Part shown: piece by piece, positions 47,601 through 55,474 of the stretch
Position numbering within the stretch: position 1 is the stretch's first letter
Layout: the number at the start of each line of letters is the position of its first letter
Origin: Candidatus Thalassarchaeum sp.
GTDB taxonomy: Archaea > Thermoplasmatota > Poseidoniia > Poseidoniales > Thalassarchaeaceae
Assembly (NCBI GenBank): GCA_016777225.1
Contig: JADHRW010000006.1
Span: 34,618-98,617 of the forward strand
Direction of reading: 5' to 3'
DNA: 64,000 bases
Program-made: the position numbers and the translations under genes
Notes under the pieces: generated by a model
Database searches by the model: none
What the model saw: only the letters and a program-made list of their open reading frames with translations
Told to the model about the DNA's origin: nothing

Positions 47601-48499
47601 GCAAGCATTAGTGGTCCTGGTGCAGACAAAGTTTGTCCATTATCGCTTGGACCCCATGAATTAGTATAGATGTCAATTTCATTATTTAAGAAACTTAATG
47701 CATCAGCCTCTAAAGAATCTGGAGACCAACAAGCAATCAATGTAGATCCTGCTAAAGTTGCACCATAAGCTGCCCCTGATACATGGATTGAATTGTCTCC
47801 GACTGCTGCTGCAACGCCCCCTGCTGCTGTACCATGACCATTATTGCTAGTTGGCGTCGGGTCAGAATCAGAATTACACCAATCATAAGAATGAGTTGGT
47901 GAATAATTTGGCGATATATCTGGATGATCTTTGTCCAAACCATCATCTACTACACTAATTATTACTCCCGTTCCTGTATATGAATTCCATACTGAAGTTA
48001 CGTTAGCATCTTCTCCGGATGTCCCAGATGTTTGTCCTGTATTCCTGAGATGCCACTGGTCATTGAAGTCTTCATCATTTGGTATGCTTCGAGTTATTTG
48101 CTGCTTACTAATAAGCGGAGAAAATGATTCAATATCTCCATTTTTATATAATTCATCTAGTGTTGCAACTAAATTTGATGGTGATTCATAAGTCCAGATA
48201 TATGCTCCATTTAATACAGGTGCCATTTCTATTTTATCTGGCGGCAAAATAAATGACTCTTGAGTCTCTATATCATTAGCAGTAACTATCAACCACTGTT
48301 TTGTATTTTTTATTTCTTCAATGCTATACTGCTCCAAATCAGAAACTCTTTCGAATGCTAATTGTACTGCTATTGAGTATGTTGGAATAAGTAATTCATT
48401 ATCACTTTCAGAATTGAAATTAAATTCTGTATCTGCAGAAACCAAACCTGAAAATGGTGCCAGAAATAAAATCAGGAAGGCGATAACTGCTGAACGCAT
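44672..48499 (-). CDS. Secreted subtilisin-like protease with calcium-binding repeats and anchor
   Basis: A 1275-residue S8 protease. A signal peptide (residues 1-22) is followed by a prodomain-like region and the catalytic triad Asp185 (VVDDGLD), His222 (NGHGT) and Ser408 (GGTSSATP). A P-domain like that of proprotein convertases comes next (about 500-605). Then thrombospondin-type-3-like calcium motifs alternate with MopE-like DCDD...DNDCD...IDE metal motifs (about 610-1040), followed by a beta domain, one membrane helix (about 1175-1200) and a tail of about 75 residues. The enzyme would act outside the cell, tethered to the membrane, probably degrading protein for uptake. It is separated from the converging gene by 2 bases. 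Confidence 0.92.
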   Translation of the reverse strand: MRSAVIAFLILFLAPFSGLVSADTEFNFNSESDNELLIPTYSIAVQLAFERVSDLEQYSIEEIKNTKQWLIVTANDIETQESFILPPDKIEMAPVLNGAYIWTYESPSNLVATLDELYKNGDIESFSPLISKQQITRSIPNDEDFNDQWHLRNTGQTSGTSGEDANVTSVWNSYTGTGVIISVVDDGLDKDHPDISPNYSPTHSYDWCNSDSDPTPTSNNGHGTAAGGVAAAVGDNSIHVSGAAYGATLAGSTLIACWSPDSLEADALSFLNNEIDIYTNSWGPSDNGQTLSAPGPLMLAAFEDDAYQGRNGRGNIITWAAGNGLTSNDNANYDGWANSRFTIAVAAITHYGEQSYYSEPGANILVTSHSNGDGEAITTTDIHDDPDISSDDAGYDNGNVTNSFGGTSSATPLAAGIIALILEANENLTWRDLQHILVNSARKNDPNDSSWGINNAGHDVSHKYGFGAIDAGAAVSLAENWTNVDNEINQTFGPYMPSFDIPTSTNSWSEFDVQINEDISLESIDIIVDIDHPDRGDLDIVLESPNGTQSWLAEEHNDGGNDYSNWLFNTVHHWDESSLGTWTLKIRDTTSGSSGTLNSWQMITHGMDIDLDHDDDGISDENETLVWGTDPYNADTDNDGINDYDEIFIYLTNPNLADSDSDGLSDSLELSIYETNPNDDDTDSDGLTDGAEINLWQSNPLIYDADNDSDFYYHFNDCDDQNAEINPGKPEKLNGFDDNCDDFIDEGYNFTDRDNDGLKDWPEYHIHNTDYRNSDTDGDGIKDGPEVNVYAEQGANPLIFDEDSDGDNWYWFEDCDDENIMRSPGLTEILDAIDNDCDEEVDEDFIDMDSDSDGLSDYVEYYNTSTDPNDGDTDDDGLSDGIEVNTYAELGANPLIFDEDKDADGSYWFQDCADDDNERAPTLIEELDKKDNDCDDEIDEDYRTIDSDSDGLSDYEEYNIINSDHNDEDTDGDGIDDGSEVLVKMSNPLIFNFDNDEDGYYDFEDCDDSVSEIYPGATEIWNGLDDDCNDLIDDDLKRQNLVLTVPQTQIIYDWDAVNNTLVIGLNNIPNQVETEITWQIGEYELNENISNEGTRLVINSLKCDKNTDNLTILLCGNGTSSQEIKATIVDSGITTEFSWQIDMVVWIPPPTFIEILLSFLSSSIGLAFLSSIVLAIVAIALLINMRLSKKKALEEAYTAYNIPTVKFDYTPNYSKTELPSAPDLSLLESKIYNPTSEIILPELSATIPVITIPSKKVDDYDIVELVDLPSRIIDE
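45390..46680 (-). repeat. Alternating TSP3-like and MopE-like coding repeats in the subtilase
   Basis: About 430 codons consisting of repeated Asp/Asn-rich blocks. Four units of the type DCDD-x-PGxxE-DNDCD-IDE alternate with DSDSDGLSDYxE/DTDGDGIxDGxEV units. These spaced acidic motifs are known calcium-binding folds and form an extended rod when calcium is present. Confidence 0.82.
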
Positions 48500-48555
48500 A
48501 CCCTTGTCGTGTTCAATGAGGTTTTAGGTATTCGTCAATCATGCATTAACAATAA

Positions 48556-49812
48556 TCATCGTTTTTTCCATTCAGATATTGCCGAATGGACTTCATTATC
48601 GTGCATTAATCTCCTCTGCTTCTTCGCAATATCAAAGAGATATGCGACTAAATCATCTGTTATTTGATAATCATTTTTAGTTAACCACCAAGTGATATTC
48701 GAGCGACCACTCATATGTCCGATTCGTATTACTTGTTCCAATCCATAATCTTGTGCTGGTACCCCGGAATAGATTCTATCTGCCAGCCAGTGGTCGCCTT
48801 TTTTCATTGCTTTTACTACAGCACTAGCGTGAACACCAGTTCCAGTTTCAAAGGCATCTTTACCAAATACTGGATAATTTCTTGGTAGAGCGACTTCGAT
48901 ATATTCATGCGCCTTTTGCATATACTCATTGAGCGAAGTGAGGTCGTTGTTAATCACGCCCATTAAACTCAGATTAACTAACGTCTGATCTAGTGGCGCG
49001 TTCCCTGCTCTTTCTCCAACTCCTAGTGCAGTTCCATGAATTACATCAGCCCCAGATTCTACAGCTGCTAGATTATTTGCAACTCCAAGTCCTCTATCTT
49101 GATGACCATGCCAATTCACTTCAATATCTCTGCGTTTGACCCCTGAATCGGGAATTACTTCATCTTGAATAAAAGTTAGTAATTTTTTAACACCATTAGG
49201 GGTTACGTGGCCGCATGTATCACATATGCAAATTCTATCTGCACCAAGTTCTATGGCACGAGTGTAAACTTGCTTTATTTCATCAGGCTTACTTCTGGTT
49301 GTATCTTCAGTAACAAACATCACTGGAATGTCATTATCTACTGCGAAAGTCACAGCTTTTTCTGCTGTAGAAAGAATTCTCTGCATATCCCATCCTTCAG
49401 TATATTGTCGAATAGGGCTAGTACCAAGGAAAGCACTTGCTTGTATTTGTGTTTCATGTTTAGCCTGAAGCTCCACCAATGGCTCAATATCACTAACAAC
49501 AGTCCTGACAGCACACCCTGGTCTTAATTCATATGAGTTCTCATTCATATGTGATAGCATTGAGTCAATATGTTGTATATGGAAAGGTCCAGCACCCGGT
49601 AAACCTAAATCTACTTTCTGAATCCCTAATTTTTCCATATAATCAATCAATTCTATTTTTTGTTCTATTGTCGGATTTCTTGCACTAGGGCTCTGTAATC
49701 CATCTCTTAGGGTTTCATCATCAAACCAAATTTCATGTGGATGCTGCGATGGTATTCTTTTGATTTCATAGTCAATGGTATTCCAATCAAAAATCAAATC
49801 CTTCTCTTCCAT
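48556..49812 (-). CDS. LeuA/HMGL-family acyltransferase (isopropylmalate synthase-like)
   Basis: A 418-residue TIM-barrel enzyme of the DRE-metallolyase family that joins an acyl-CoA to a 2-oxo acid. DETLRDG at the start holds metal and catalytic residues; WHGHQDRG gives the His-x-His metal pair, followed by GTALGVGERAGNAPLD and TGTGVHASAV. This last motif is typical of isopropylmalate, homocitrate and citramalate synthases. The C-terminal regulatory domain of LeuA is lacking, so feedback by leucine is unlikely. Which keto acid is used cannot be told. ATG 49812 is preferred over GTG 49821. No other leucine or lysine genes lie nearby. Confidence 0.8.
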   Translation of the reverse strand: MEEKDLIFDWNTIDYEIKRIPSQHPHEIWFDDETLRDGLQSPSARNPTIEQKIELIDYMEKLGIQKVDLGLPGAGPFHIQHIDSMLSHMNENSYELRPGCAVRTVVSDIEPLVELQAKHETQIQASAFLGTSPIRQYTEGWDMQRILSTAEKAVTFAVDNDIPVMFVTEDTTRSKPDEIKQVYTRAIELGADRICICDTCGHVTPNGVKKLLTFIQDEVIPDSGVKRRDIEVNWHGHQDRGLGVANNLAAVESGADVIHGTALGVGERAGNAPLDQTLVNLSLMGVINNDLTSLNEYMQKAHEYIEVALPRNYPVFGKDAFETGTGVHASAVVKAMKKGDHWLADRIYSGVPAQDYGLEQVIRIGHMSGRSNITWWLTKNDYQITDDLVAYLFDIAKKQRRLMHDNEVHSAISEWKKR

Positions 49813-49891
49813 CACCGCCACCTGCCTGTTTCATGTCTCAACTATCTGCCAAGTGCTTGAATCCATCGGGTCGATAAAGTCCCATCATTTC

Positions 49892-50956
49892 TCATTTGAC
49901 CACTCTTCTATTGCGGAATATTAGGATGACAACTAATATCAAACTTATAATTGATCCTTGAACACCAATACTGGACAAAACTAGAGCGATGAACATGAAT
50001 GCTAAATAACTTAGGGATATAAAGAATGAATGTGATGCTGTAGGCATTCTATTATTCTCATCATTCTCTTCCGTAATATCAATTTTCCAGACAGTTAATC
50101 CGTACCATATACTGAGTGTCATTGTATTCAAGATAATCAAAGAGTTTCCGATATCTAGATTAATTTCATTCCAAAATTCAATATTATGGTAGCTCAAAGG
50201 TGCAGTTATTGAGAGTAAGATTAAAATCATTGCATAAACCTTCATTTCTAATAAGGTTCTTTGTTTACCTTTTACATTAGGTAACATTGGAACTCCAACT
50301 TTTTTATATTCTTCTGAACGATATAATGCTAAAGCCCAAAAGTGTGGAGGCGTCCACAAAAAAATCAGTAAAAACATAAACCATGGCATATATCCTCCAA
50401 TATCAAATATTGAATTGATGAATTCTTGAAATGAATTCATCGATATCTGTAAATTTCCTTCTGCGGTACACCAGCCAATAACAGGTGGTGTTGAACCTGC
50501 AATCCCTCCAATGACAATATTTTGTACACTAGTTCTTTTGAGCCATATTGTATATATGAACACATAAAATAGAATGCTGAAAAGTGCCCAAAAGGCAGCA
50601 ATTTCATTTGCCATTTTTACTAGCCAAATAGTCCCTAGTATTGATATTAATATTCCAAAAATCAATGCTGCTTCTGGAGAGATATCTCCTACTGAAAGAG
50701 GTCTTTTAGATGTTCTATTCATTATTGGATCGATATCTCTATCGTACCACATATTGATACAATTCGCACCTCCAGCAGTCAAATATCCTCCGATAAATAC
50801 AATAATCATATTTTCGAAAGTATTCCTATCGACTGTATTTAATTCTATTAAATCATGACTTAGTATAGCACACATTGCTGTGATCTGTAGGAGGACAACA
50901 ACTCTGGGTTTAGTCAGAGAAAAGAGAGTCATCCCTATCGCCCTTGTCTCTGACAT
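49892..50956 (-). CDS. ctaB: Protoheme IX farnesyltransferase (heme O synthase)
   Basis: Adds a farnesyl-type tail to heme b, making heme O. This UbiA-fold membrane enzyme has about nine helices. The first Asp-rich motif, ANCINMWYDRDIDPIMNRT, includes the NxxxDxxxD pattern and RPL follows. Another conserved loop is WTPPHFWALALYRSEEYKKV. ATG 50956 gives 354 residues without overlap; ATG 51007 would overlap the upstream heme A synthase gene by 20 bases. Together the two genes supply heme A for an aa3-type oxygen reductase, whose subunits are not in the window. Confidence 0.93.
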   Translation of the reverse strand: MSETRAIGMTLFSLTKPRVVVLLQITAMCAILSHDLIELNTVDRNTFENMIIVFIGGYLTAGGANCINMWYDRDIDPIMNRTSKRPLSVGDISPEAALIFGILISILGTIWLVKMANEIAAFWALFSILFYVFIYTIWLKRTSVQNIVIGGIAGSTPPVIGWCTAEGNLQISMNSFQEFINSIFDIGGYMPWFMFLLIFLWTPPHFWALALYRSEEYKKVGVPMLPNVKGKQRTLLEMKVYAMILILLSITAPLSYHNIEFWNEINLDIGNSLIILNTMTLSIWYGLTVWKIDITEENDENNRMPTASHSFFISLSYLAFMFIALVLSSIGVQGSIISLILVVILIFRNRRVVK

Positions 50957-50987
50957 AATGACTCCTGTTGTCGCTAGTCTTTGAAAC

Positions 50988-52073
50988 TCATTGACTGCTA
51001 GTATCATGTGTTAGATATTTATTCCCATAGAGTGTTACTATATTTATGGCTAATAATAGAGTTGTTATTATAATAAATGTTAGAGATGCAATCATTAAAT
51101 GAACTAATGACAACAATTCGAAATATGTTATTTCAAATCCATCTAATTTAGCCGAAAGAACATATAAACCCCCTAATCCCATATTCAAAAAGTAGAGAAT
51201 AGTAGCCAACCATATCCATTTACATATTAATGAACCATATTCTTCATCTCTACTTTCTTTCCAAATAATATAGCATGTAAACACAAGAATCAAACCAACT
51301 ACACTAACAATCAATCTGTGTATGATTTGTGATTGTGCTTGATAATCTGTAACTTTTTCAATCAAAGAACTATTACACAACGGCCAAGAATTAGGAAATC
51401 CTAAGACTCCACATCCTTGATTAGCTCCTGGCGTTGTAGAAACAAAAACTCCTATAAATAAGGCAATAAAAGTCCCTAAAGATAGCAAGGCGACACGATT
51501 TTTCCATTTTCTTGCTAAAATAGGATCAAACATAATCCAGTTTGGTACCTCATCCTTATCTCTAAGTGAAGACAACCAAATCCATATCAGAGACATTAAG
51601 AATAATAATGCTGAACTCAAATGAAGTGCTACACTCCAATGGAGATTATCCATCTTAACAGTAACAAATCCTAGAAATCCCTGCCATAATATCAAAATAA
51701 CTGATGCAGAAGAAACTAATTTTACTTCTCTTGATAATTCTTCGTCCTTTCTTATTATCCACCAATTGAGTAGAACTAACGGACCTAATAGTGTTCCTGC
51801 TAATAGCCTATGAATCCATTCAGTGAATATTTGGAAAGATGTATAAGTATGCCAAGATCCTCTAGAATCGGTCTCATCAGGATTTTCTTCAAACCATTTT
51901 GTTTGATCTTCTTCGGATATATCGAAGCCCCATGTGCCAAAGCATGTGGGCCAGTCGGGACAAGATTCTCCAGCATCATAAATTCGAATTACACCGCCAG
52001 CAGCAATTACAATAATTGTCAATGCAATTATAGCCGCTGTAAGTTTTTCAACCTTGACTCTTTCGAATCCCAC
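50988..52073 (-). CDS. ctaA: Heme A synthase (COX15/CtaA)
   Basis: Oxidises the C8 methyl of heme O to the formyl group of heme A. The 361-residue protein has eight membrane helices in two four-helix halves, each with a pair of heme histidines (EWIHRLLAG and LHWSVALHLS; IIHRLIVSV and LVHLMIASL). A Cys pair is present in the outer loop of both halves (ESCPDWPTC and GCGVLGFPNSWPLC), as in cysteine-containing CtaA types. The start is GTG 52073. It lies upstream of ctaB in one operon. Its presence is strong evidence for aerobic respiration. Confidence 0.93.
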   Translation of the reverse strand: MGFERVKVEKLTAAIIALTIIVIAAGGVIRIYDAGESCPDWPTCFGTWGFDISEEDQTKWFEENPDETDSRGSWHTYTSFQIFTEWIHRLLAGTLLGPLVLLNWWIIRKDEELSREVKLVSSASVILILWQGFLGFVTVKMDNLHWSVALHLSSALLFLMSLIWIWLSSLRDKDEVPNWIMFDPILARKWKNRVALLSLGTFIALFIGVFVSTTPGANQGCGVLGFPNSWPLCNSSLIEKVTDYQAQSQIIHRLIVSVVGLILVFTCYIIWKESRDEEYGSLICKWIWLATILYFLNMGLGGLYVLSAKLDGFEITYFELLSLVHLMIASLTFIIITTLLLAINIVTLYGNKYLTHDTSSQ

Positions 52074-52109
52074 TATCTCACGACCGAATTGTCATAGATA
52101 TATTCTTGT

Positions 52110-52367
52110 TTATTCTTCAAGACGTGGTTCGACATCAATCGGTATTCTATGTTTTAAATATTCTAGAGTTGCAATTTTCATTGGGTCCAAGACAACTCTC
52201 TCTTTTGCATCGTCAACTCCATAAAGTTGAATTAATTCCTGAGAGAATTCATCTCTTAGTTCATCTTCTGATACGAACAAAGGTGCTCCCATACTGATTT
52301 GCAGTGCTCTCGCGCCAATAATTCGTGCTTTTTCGAAGCGGGTATGTGCTCTTGCAGGCTTGACCAT
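52110..52367 (-). CDS. rpoK: RNA polymerase subunit K (Rpb6/omega family)
   Basis: A small core subunit that stabilises the assembled archaeal RNA polymerase. Its 85 residues contain the family signature [19 protein letters not shown], an acidic insert, then [21 protein letters not shown] longer frame reaches 52499, but family homology begins a few residues after ATG 52367, and the added residues overlap thiolase. The short insert between the two conserved parts (about 30 residues) is longer than in many archaeal forms. It lies 83 bases after the thiolase gene in the same direction and 36 bases before heme A synthase. Confidence 0.9.
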   Translation of the reverse strand: MVKPARAHTRFEKARIIGARALQISMGAPLFVSEDELRDEFSQELIQLYGVDDAKERVVLDPMKIATLEYLKHRIPIDVEPRLEE

Positions 52368-52450
52368 GATGCAGAACGGCCAGCGACCCCCACATAAGGG
52401 CATTGACTGAATAAACGATGTTTTAGAGTAATTAATTAGTTGATTAAATC

Positions 52451-53611
52451 CTATTTTCGCTCTATTAACATGGCAACAGCATTGCCGCCACCAAGACAAA
52501 TTGTCACGATTCCTTTTCTGCCACCTGTTCTATTCAATGCATTAATTGTAGTCATTAGACATCGTGTCCCTGTTGAACCAAGAGGATGTCCTAATGCGAC
52601 TGCTCCTCCGTGGACATTAAATCGATCTTCAGGCACTTTCAAAGACATTTGTACAGCAACAGATGCTGCAGCAAAAGCTTCATTATGCTCTAAAATATCT
52701 ATATCCATTATATCTAAATCATTTTTCTCAAGAAGATCTTCTACAGCAGATACAGGCGCAATCATAACTCTTTTCGGTTCAACTCCAGTCGTAGTATAAT
52801 CTAATATTTCTGCTAATACTGGCCATCCATTCTCAACAGCAGTTTTTTCAGAGCATACCAGTACTGCTGATGCACCGTCTGATAACTGACTAGAATTACC
52901 TGCAGTTATCTGTCCATTTTCTTTAAAAACAGCCTTTAGATTCGCTAAATTATCCATATTTGTGCCAATTCTTATTCCTTGATCAGATTTCAGCTCTTCC
53001 ATTTCAAAAACTTCACTTGCTAGCCACCCATTTTGCCAAGCAGCATTAGCTAATGCATGAGATCGTACAGCATATGCATCAGATTGTTCTCGAGAGAGAT
53101 TAAATTCAGAAGATACAATTTCTCCAGTCATCCCCATCGTAGTTCCATCAAAGGCATCGGTCAAACCGTCATGTGTCATTATTGATTTTAGAGAACTAAA
53201 TTCAATATCGTCTCCTTTCCTAACATTCTGGATGAAATATGGTGAATTACTCATTGATTCCATGCCGCCAGCTATGACTACATTTGCATGTCCAGAGATT
53301 ATATCACTAGCAGCAATCATTACTGCTTTGAGACTAGATCCACAAACTTTGTTGATAGTAGTACATGGTGTTGAATATGGTAGACCTGCATGTATTGCAA
53401 CCTGTCTTGCGGGCGCCTGTCCTGAACCTGCTTGTAAAACCTGACCGATGTAAACTTGGTCAATTACACCACTTTTTGGATCTAATTTCACTCTATGCAT
53501 GAGTTCTTTGACTACCATCGTACCTAAATCAACTGCAGAATATTTTGACAAAGCCCCTCTAAATTTCCCTTGAGGAGTGCGCGCGAAAGCACATATGACG
53601 GCTTTAGGCAT
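52451..53611 (-). CDS. Acetyl-CoA C-acetyltransferase (thiolase)
   Basis: 386 residues with all thiolase active-site motifs: [11 protein letters not shown] (the acyl-bearing Cys), [25 protein letters not shown] (catalytic His) and CLGGGNAVA (second Cys). It either condenses two acetyl-CoA (PhaA/AtoB role, first step of mevalonate or polyhydroxyalkanoate synthesis) or acts in fatty acid breakdown. The bacterial-type sequence with the full motif set differs from the archaeal thiolase normally partnered with HMG-CoA synthase, so a degradative or storage role is possible. Neighbours do not decide. Confidence 0.9.
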   Translation of the reverse strand: MPKAVICAFARTPQGKFRGALSKYSAVDLGTMVVKELMHRVKLDPKSGVIDQVYIGQVLQAGSGQAPARQVAIHAGLPYSTPCTTINKVCGSSLKAVMIAASDIISGHANVVIAGGMESMSNSPYFIQNVRKGDDIEFSSLKSIMTHDGLTDAFDGTTMGMTGEIVSSEFNLSREQSDAYAVRSHALANAAWQNGWLASEVFEMEELKSDQGIRIGTNMDNLANLKAVFKENGQITAGNSSQLSDGASAVLVCSEKTAVENGWPVLAEILDYTTTGVEPKRVMIAPVSAVEDLLEKNDLDIMDIDILEHNEAFAAASVAVQMSLKVPEDRFNVHGGAVALGHPLGSTGTRCLMTTINALNRTGGRKGIVTICLGGGNAVAMLIERK

Positions 53612-53663
53612 AACTCATCGAGTGAGGTTATGGTCTTGAATAGTGCTATTAGTAAACTAGTTA

Positions 53664-54752
53664 TCATGATTGGTTATCTAAGTTAAACGTATAAAAATCA
53701 GGATTGATTAAATCAGGTCGATTTTCAGACTTTAATAGAATCGTACGAACAGCCCATAAATCTTTGAATATTCTATATTGTGAGGTTTTATCTAAATAAT
53801 CTACGCCGCTCGTTCCTCCGGTACCTATTCTTCTACCCATGATTCTTTCCACCATTCTTGCATGTGAATGTCTCCATTTCACCATTGATTCTTCCAGTTC
53901 TGCAACTGCATCAATTAATTTTCTTGGCCAAGCTAGAAGAGGTAATTCTCTATATGATTCTATGAATAACAAACTCGCTCTGGCTCTACTTAAATCTCCT
54001 TCTGGCATTAAAAATGATATGGCCCCCTCATGAGCCGCATTGAATCTTGTTTTTGCTTTTTCAATATCTGATACTCCATAACCTGACATCTTCTCAGCAG
54101 CAGAATCTCCCATTGATTTGTGTGCAGACAGGTGTGCATCTACATAATTTTGAACAGAGATATCATCATTTTCAGAAGCATAAATAGAACCCATGATTGG
54201 TGTCCTAGATATCCATTTCATTAGTGATTCTTCTAATGATGGCTTTGCAGCTATTTCCTCTAAATCTAATAATATAGCAGCATCATTTTCACTATTTTTT
54301 GCTAATTTTCTAAATGTTTCTATAGGGTCCATTCCATATAACCTATCTTCATTTTTCAATCCTAAGAGTATCTCGAATTTCCTCATTTGATAAGACTCAA
54401 AACCAGAAGCTGAACCCAAACCGTCTCTAAATGAAAGAAAACCCTGCGGAGTTAGAGTTTCCATTACTCCCCATTGTACAGCCATTAACTTGAATATCTC
54501 TGTCGTTCTACCTAGGTGCTCAACTGCTTTTGGAATATCTTTCTCAGGAACCTGATCTTGAGATAATAAATTCCTCACTTCCGATAATTCTCTAATGACT
54601 TGCTTGAACCATAGCTCAAATGTCTGGTGGACAATTATGAAGTGCATTTCATCATTAGAAATCCCTCTATCTTCTCCTTGAAGACTTAGTAGTTCTTCTA
54701 ATTGCAGATAATTTCCGTAGGTCCAATTCTCATCACTCGTTTGCCCACTCAT
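53664..54752 (-). CDS. Tryptophan 2,3-dioxygenase
   Basis: A heme enzyme that opens the indole ring of tryptophan to N-formylkynurenine using oxygen. Matches are NWTYGNYLQLEELLSLQ, DEMHFIIVHQTFELWFKQV (distal His), FLSFRDGLGSASGFESYQMR (substrate site) and WRHSHARMVERIMGRRIG followed by GTGGTSGVDYL (proximal heme His). At 362 residues it resembles eukaryotic and some bacterial forms with a C-terminal extension. Kynureninase and formamidase are not in the window. In archaea it is uncommon and probably came from bacteria. It is alone, 52 bases upstream of the thiolase gene and in the same direction. Confidence 0.93.
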   Translation of the reverse strand: MSGQTSDENWTYGNYLQLEELLSLQGEDRGISNDEMHFIIVHQTFELWFKQVIRELSEVRNLLSQDQVPEKDIPKAVEHLGRTTEIFKLMAVQWGVMETLTPQGFLSFRDGLGSASGFESYQMRKFEILLGLKNEDRLYGMDPIETFRKLAKNSENDAAILLDLEEIAAKPSLEESLMKWISRTPIMGSIYASENDDISVQNYVDAHLSAHKSMGDSAAEKMSGYGVSDIEKAKTRFNAAHEGAISFLMPEGDLSRARASLLFIESYRELPLLAWPRKLIDAVAELEESMVKWRHSHARMVERIMGRRIGTGGTSGVDYLDKTSQYRIFKDLWAVRTILLKSENRPDLINPDFYTFNLDNQS

Positions 54753-54868
54753 GCTCGTCCGATAGCGTTTTACTCTTGAATCATTACTGTAGCGACCGTT
54801 CCGATTTTCTGATTAAAAAAGTACGATTAATCCTTTAAATTCAAATAATATCGTCATTAGCCGGAGAT

Positions 54869-55474
54869 ATGACCTATTATTCTGAGTCATTCAAGAGTCC
54901 AGAAAAATTAGGATTTATTTTATCTCCAATAATCTTTGTTGATGATAATCTTTCTATTGTAGCCCCTACCTCAGAAGATGCTTCTGAATTATTTGCATTA
55001 GTAGATGATAATAGACAGTATCTTCGAAAATGGTTACCATGGCTTGATTCTAACGTGTCAGTTAATGACGAACTTGATTTTATTGAAATTTCAAGAAAAG
55101 ATCGACTGCAGGGAAGTTCTGGTGTCTGGCTAATTAAAGAAAATAATATTTTAATAGGTTCAATTAGTATTAATTGGATTGATTGGGATAACAAATCATG
55201 TGGACTTGGATATTGGTTATCAGAAGATAAAACTGGTAATGGGATAGTTACCAGATGTTGTCACTCAATGATTGAAAATTTAATATTTAATAATAAAATA
55301 CATCGTTTTGTTATTGAAGTAGCCATCAATAATTATTCTAGTCGTAAGGTTGCAGAAAGTCTAGGTATGCGATTAGAAGGAATCATAAAAGATAGAGAAT
55401 TACTCTATGGGGAATATGTTGATGCAGCATTATATGCAATCACAGCACCTGAATGGAATCTTAGAAAAGCTTAG
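54869..55474 (+). CDS. GNAT acetyltransferase, RimJ/RimL type
   Basis: A 201-residue acetyltransferase with the RimJ/RimL order: LSIVAPTSEDASELFALVDD, RKWLPWLDSN, then GIGYWL-like CGLGYWLSEDKTGNGIVTRC (acetyl-CoA pyrophosphate loop) and NNYSSRKVAESLGMRLEGI. Members acetylate N termini of ribosomal proteins or small amines including aminoglycosides; the target is not known. A CCGGAG-like ribosome site precedes the ATG. Its 3' end overlaps the converging RqcH gene by 4 bases. Confidence 0.85.
   Translation: MTYYSESFKSPEKLGFILSPIIFVDDNLSIVAPTSEDASELFALVDDNRQYLRKWLPWLDSNVSVNDELDFIEISRKDRLQGSSGVWLIKENNILIGSISINWIDWDNKSCGLGYWLSEDKTGNGIVTRCCHSMIENLIFNNKIHRFVIEVAINNYSSRKVAESLGMRLEGIIKDRELLYGEYVDAALYAITAPEWNLRKA

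Noticed and set aside
52368..52499. 44 extra N-terminal residues for RNA polymerase subunit K
   Set aside because: They overlap the thiolase gene and resemble its antisense; family homology starts just after ATG 52367.
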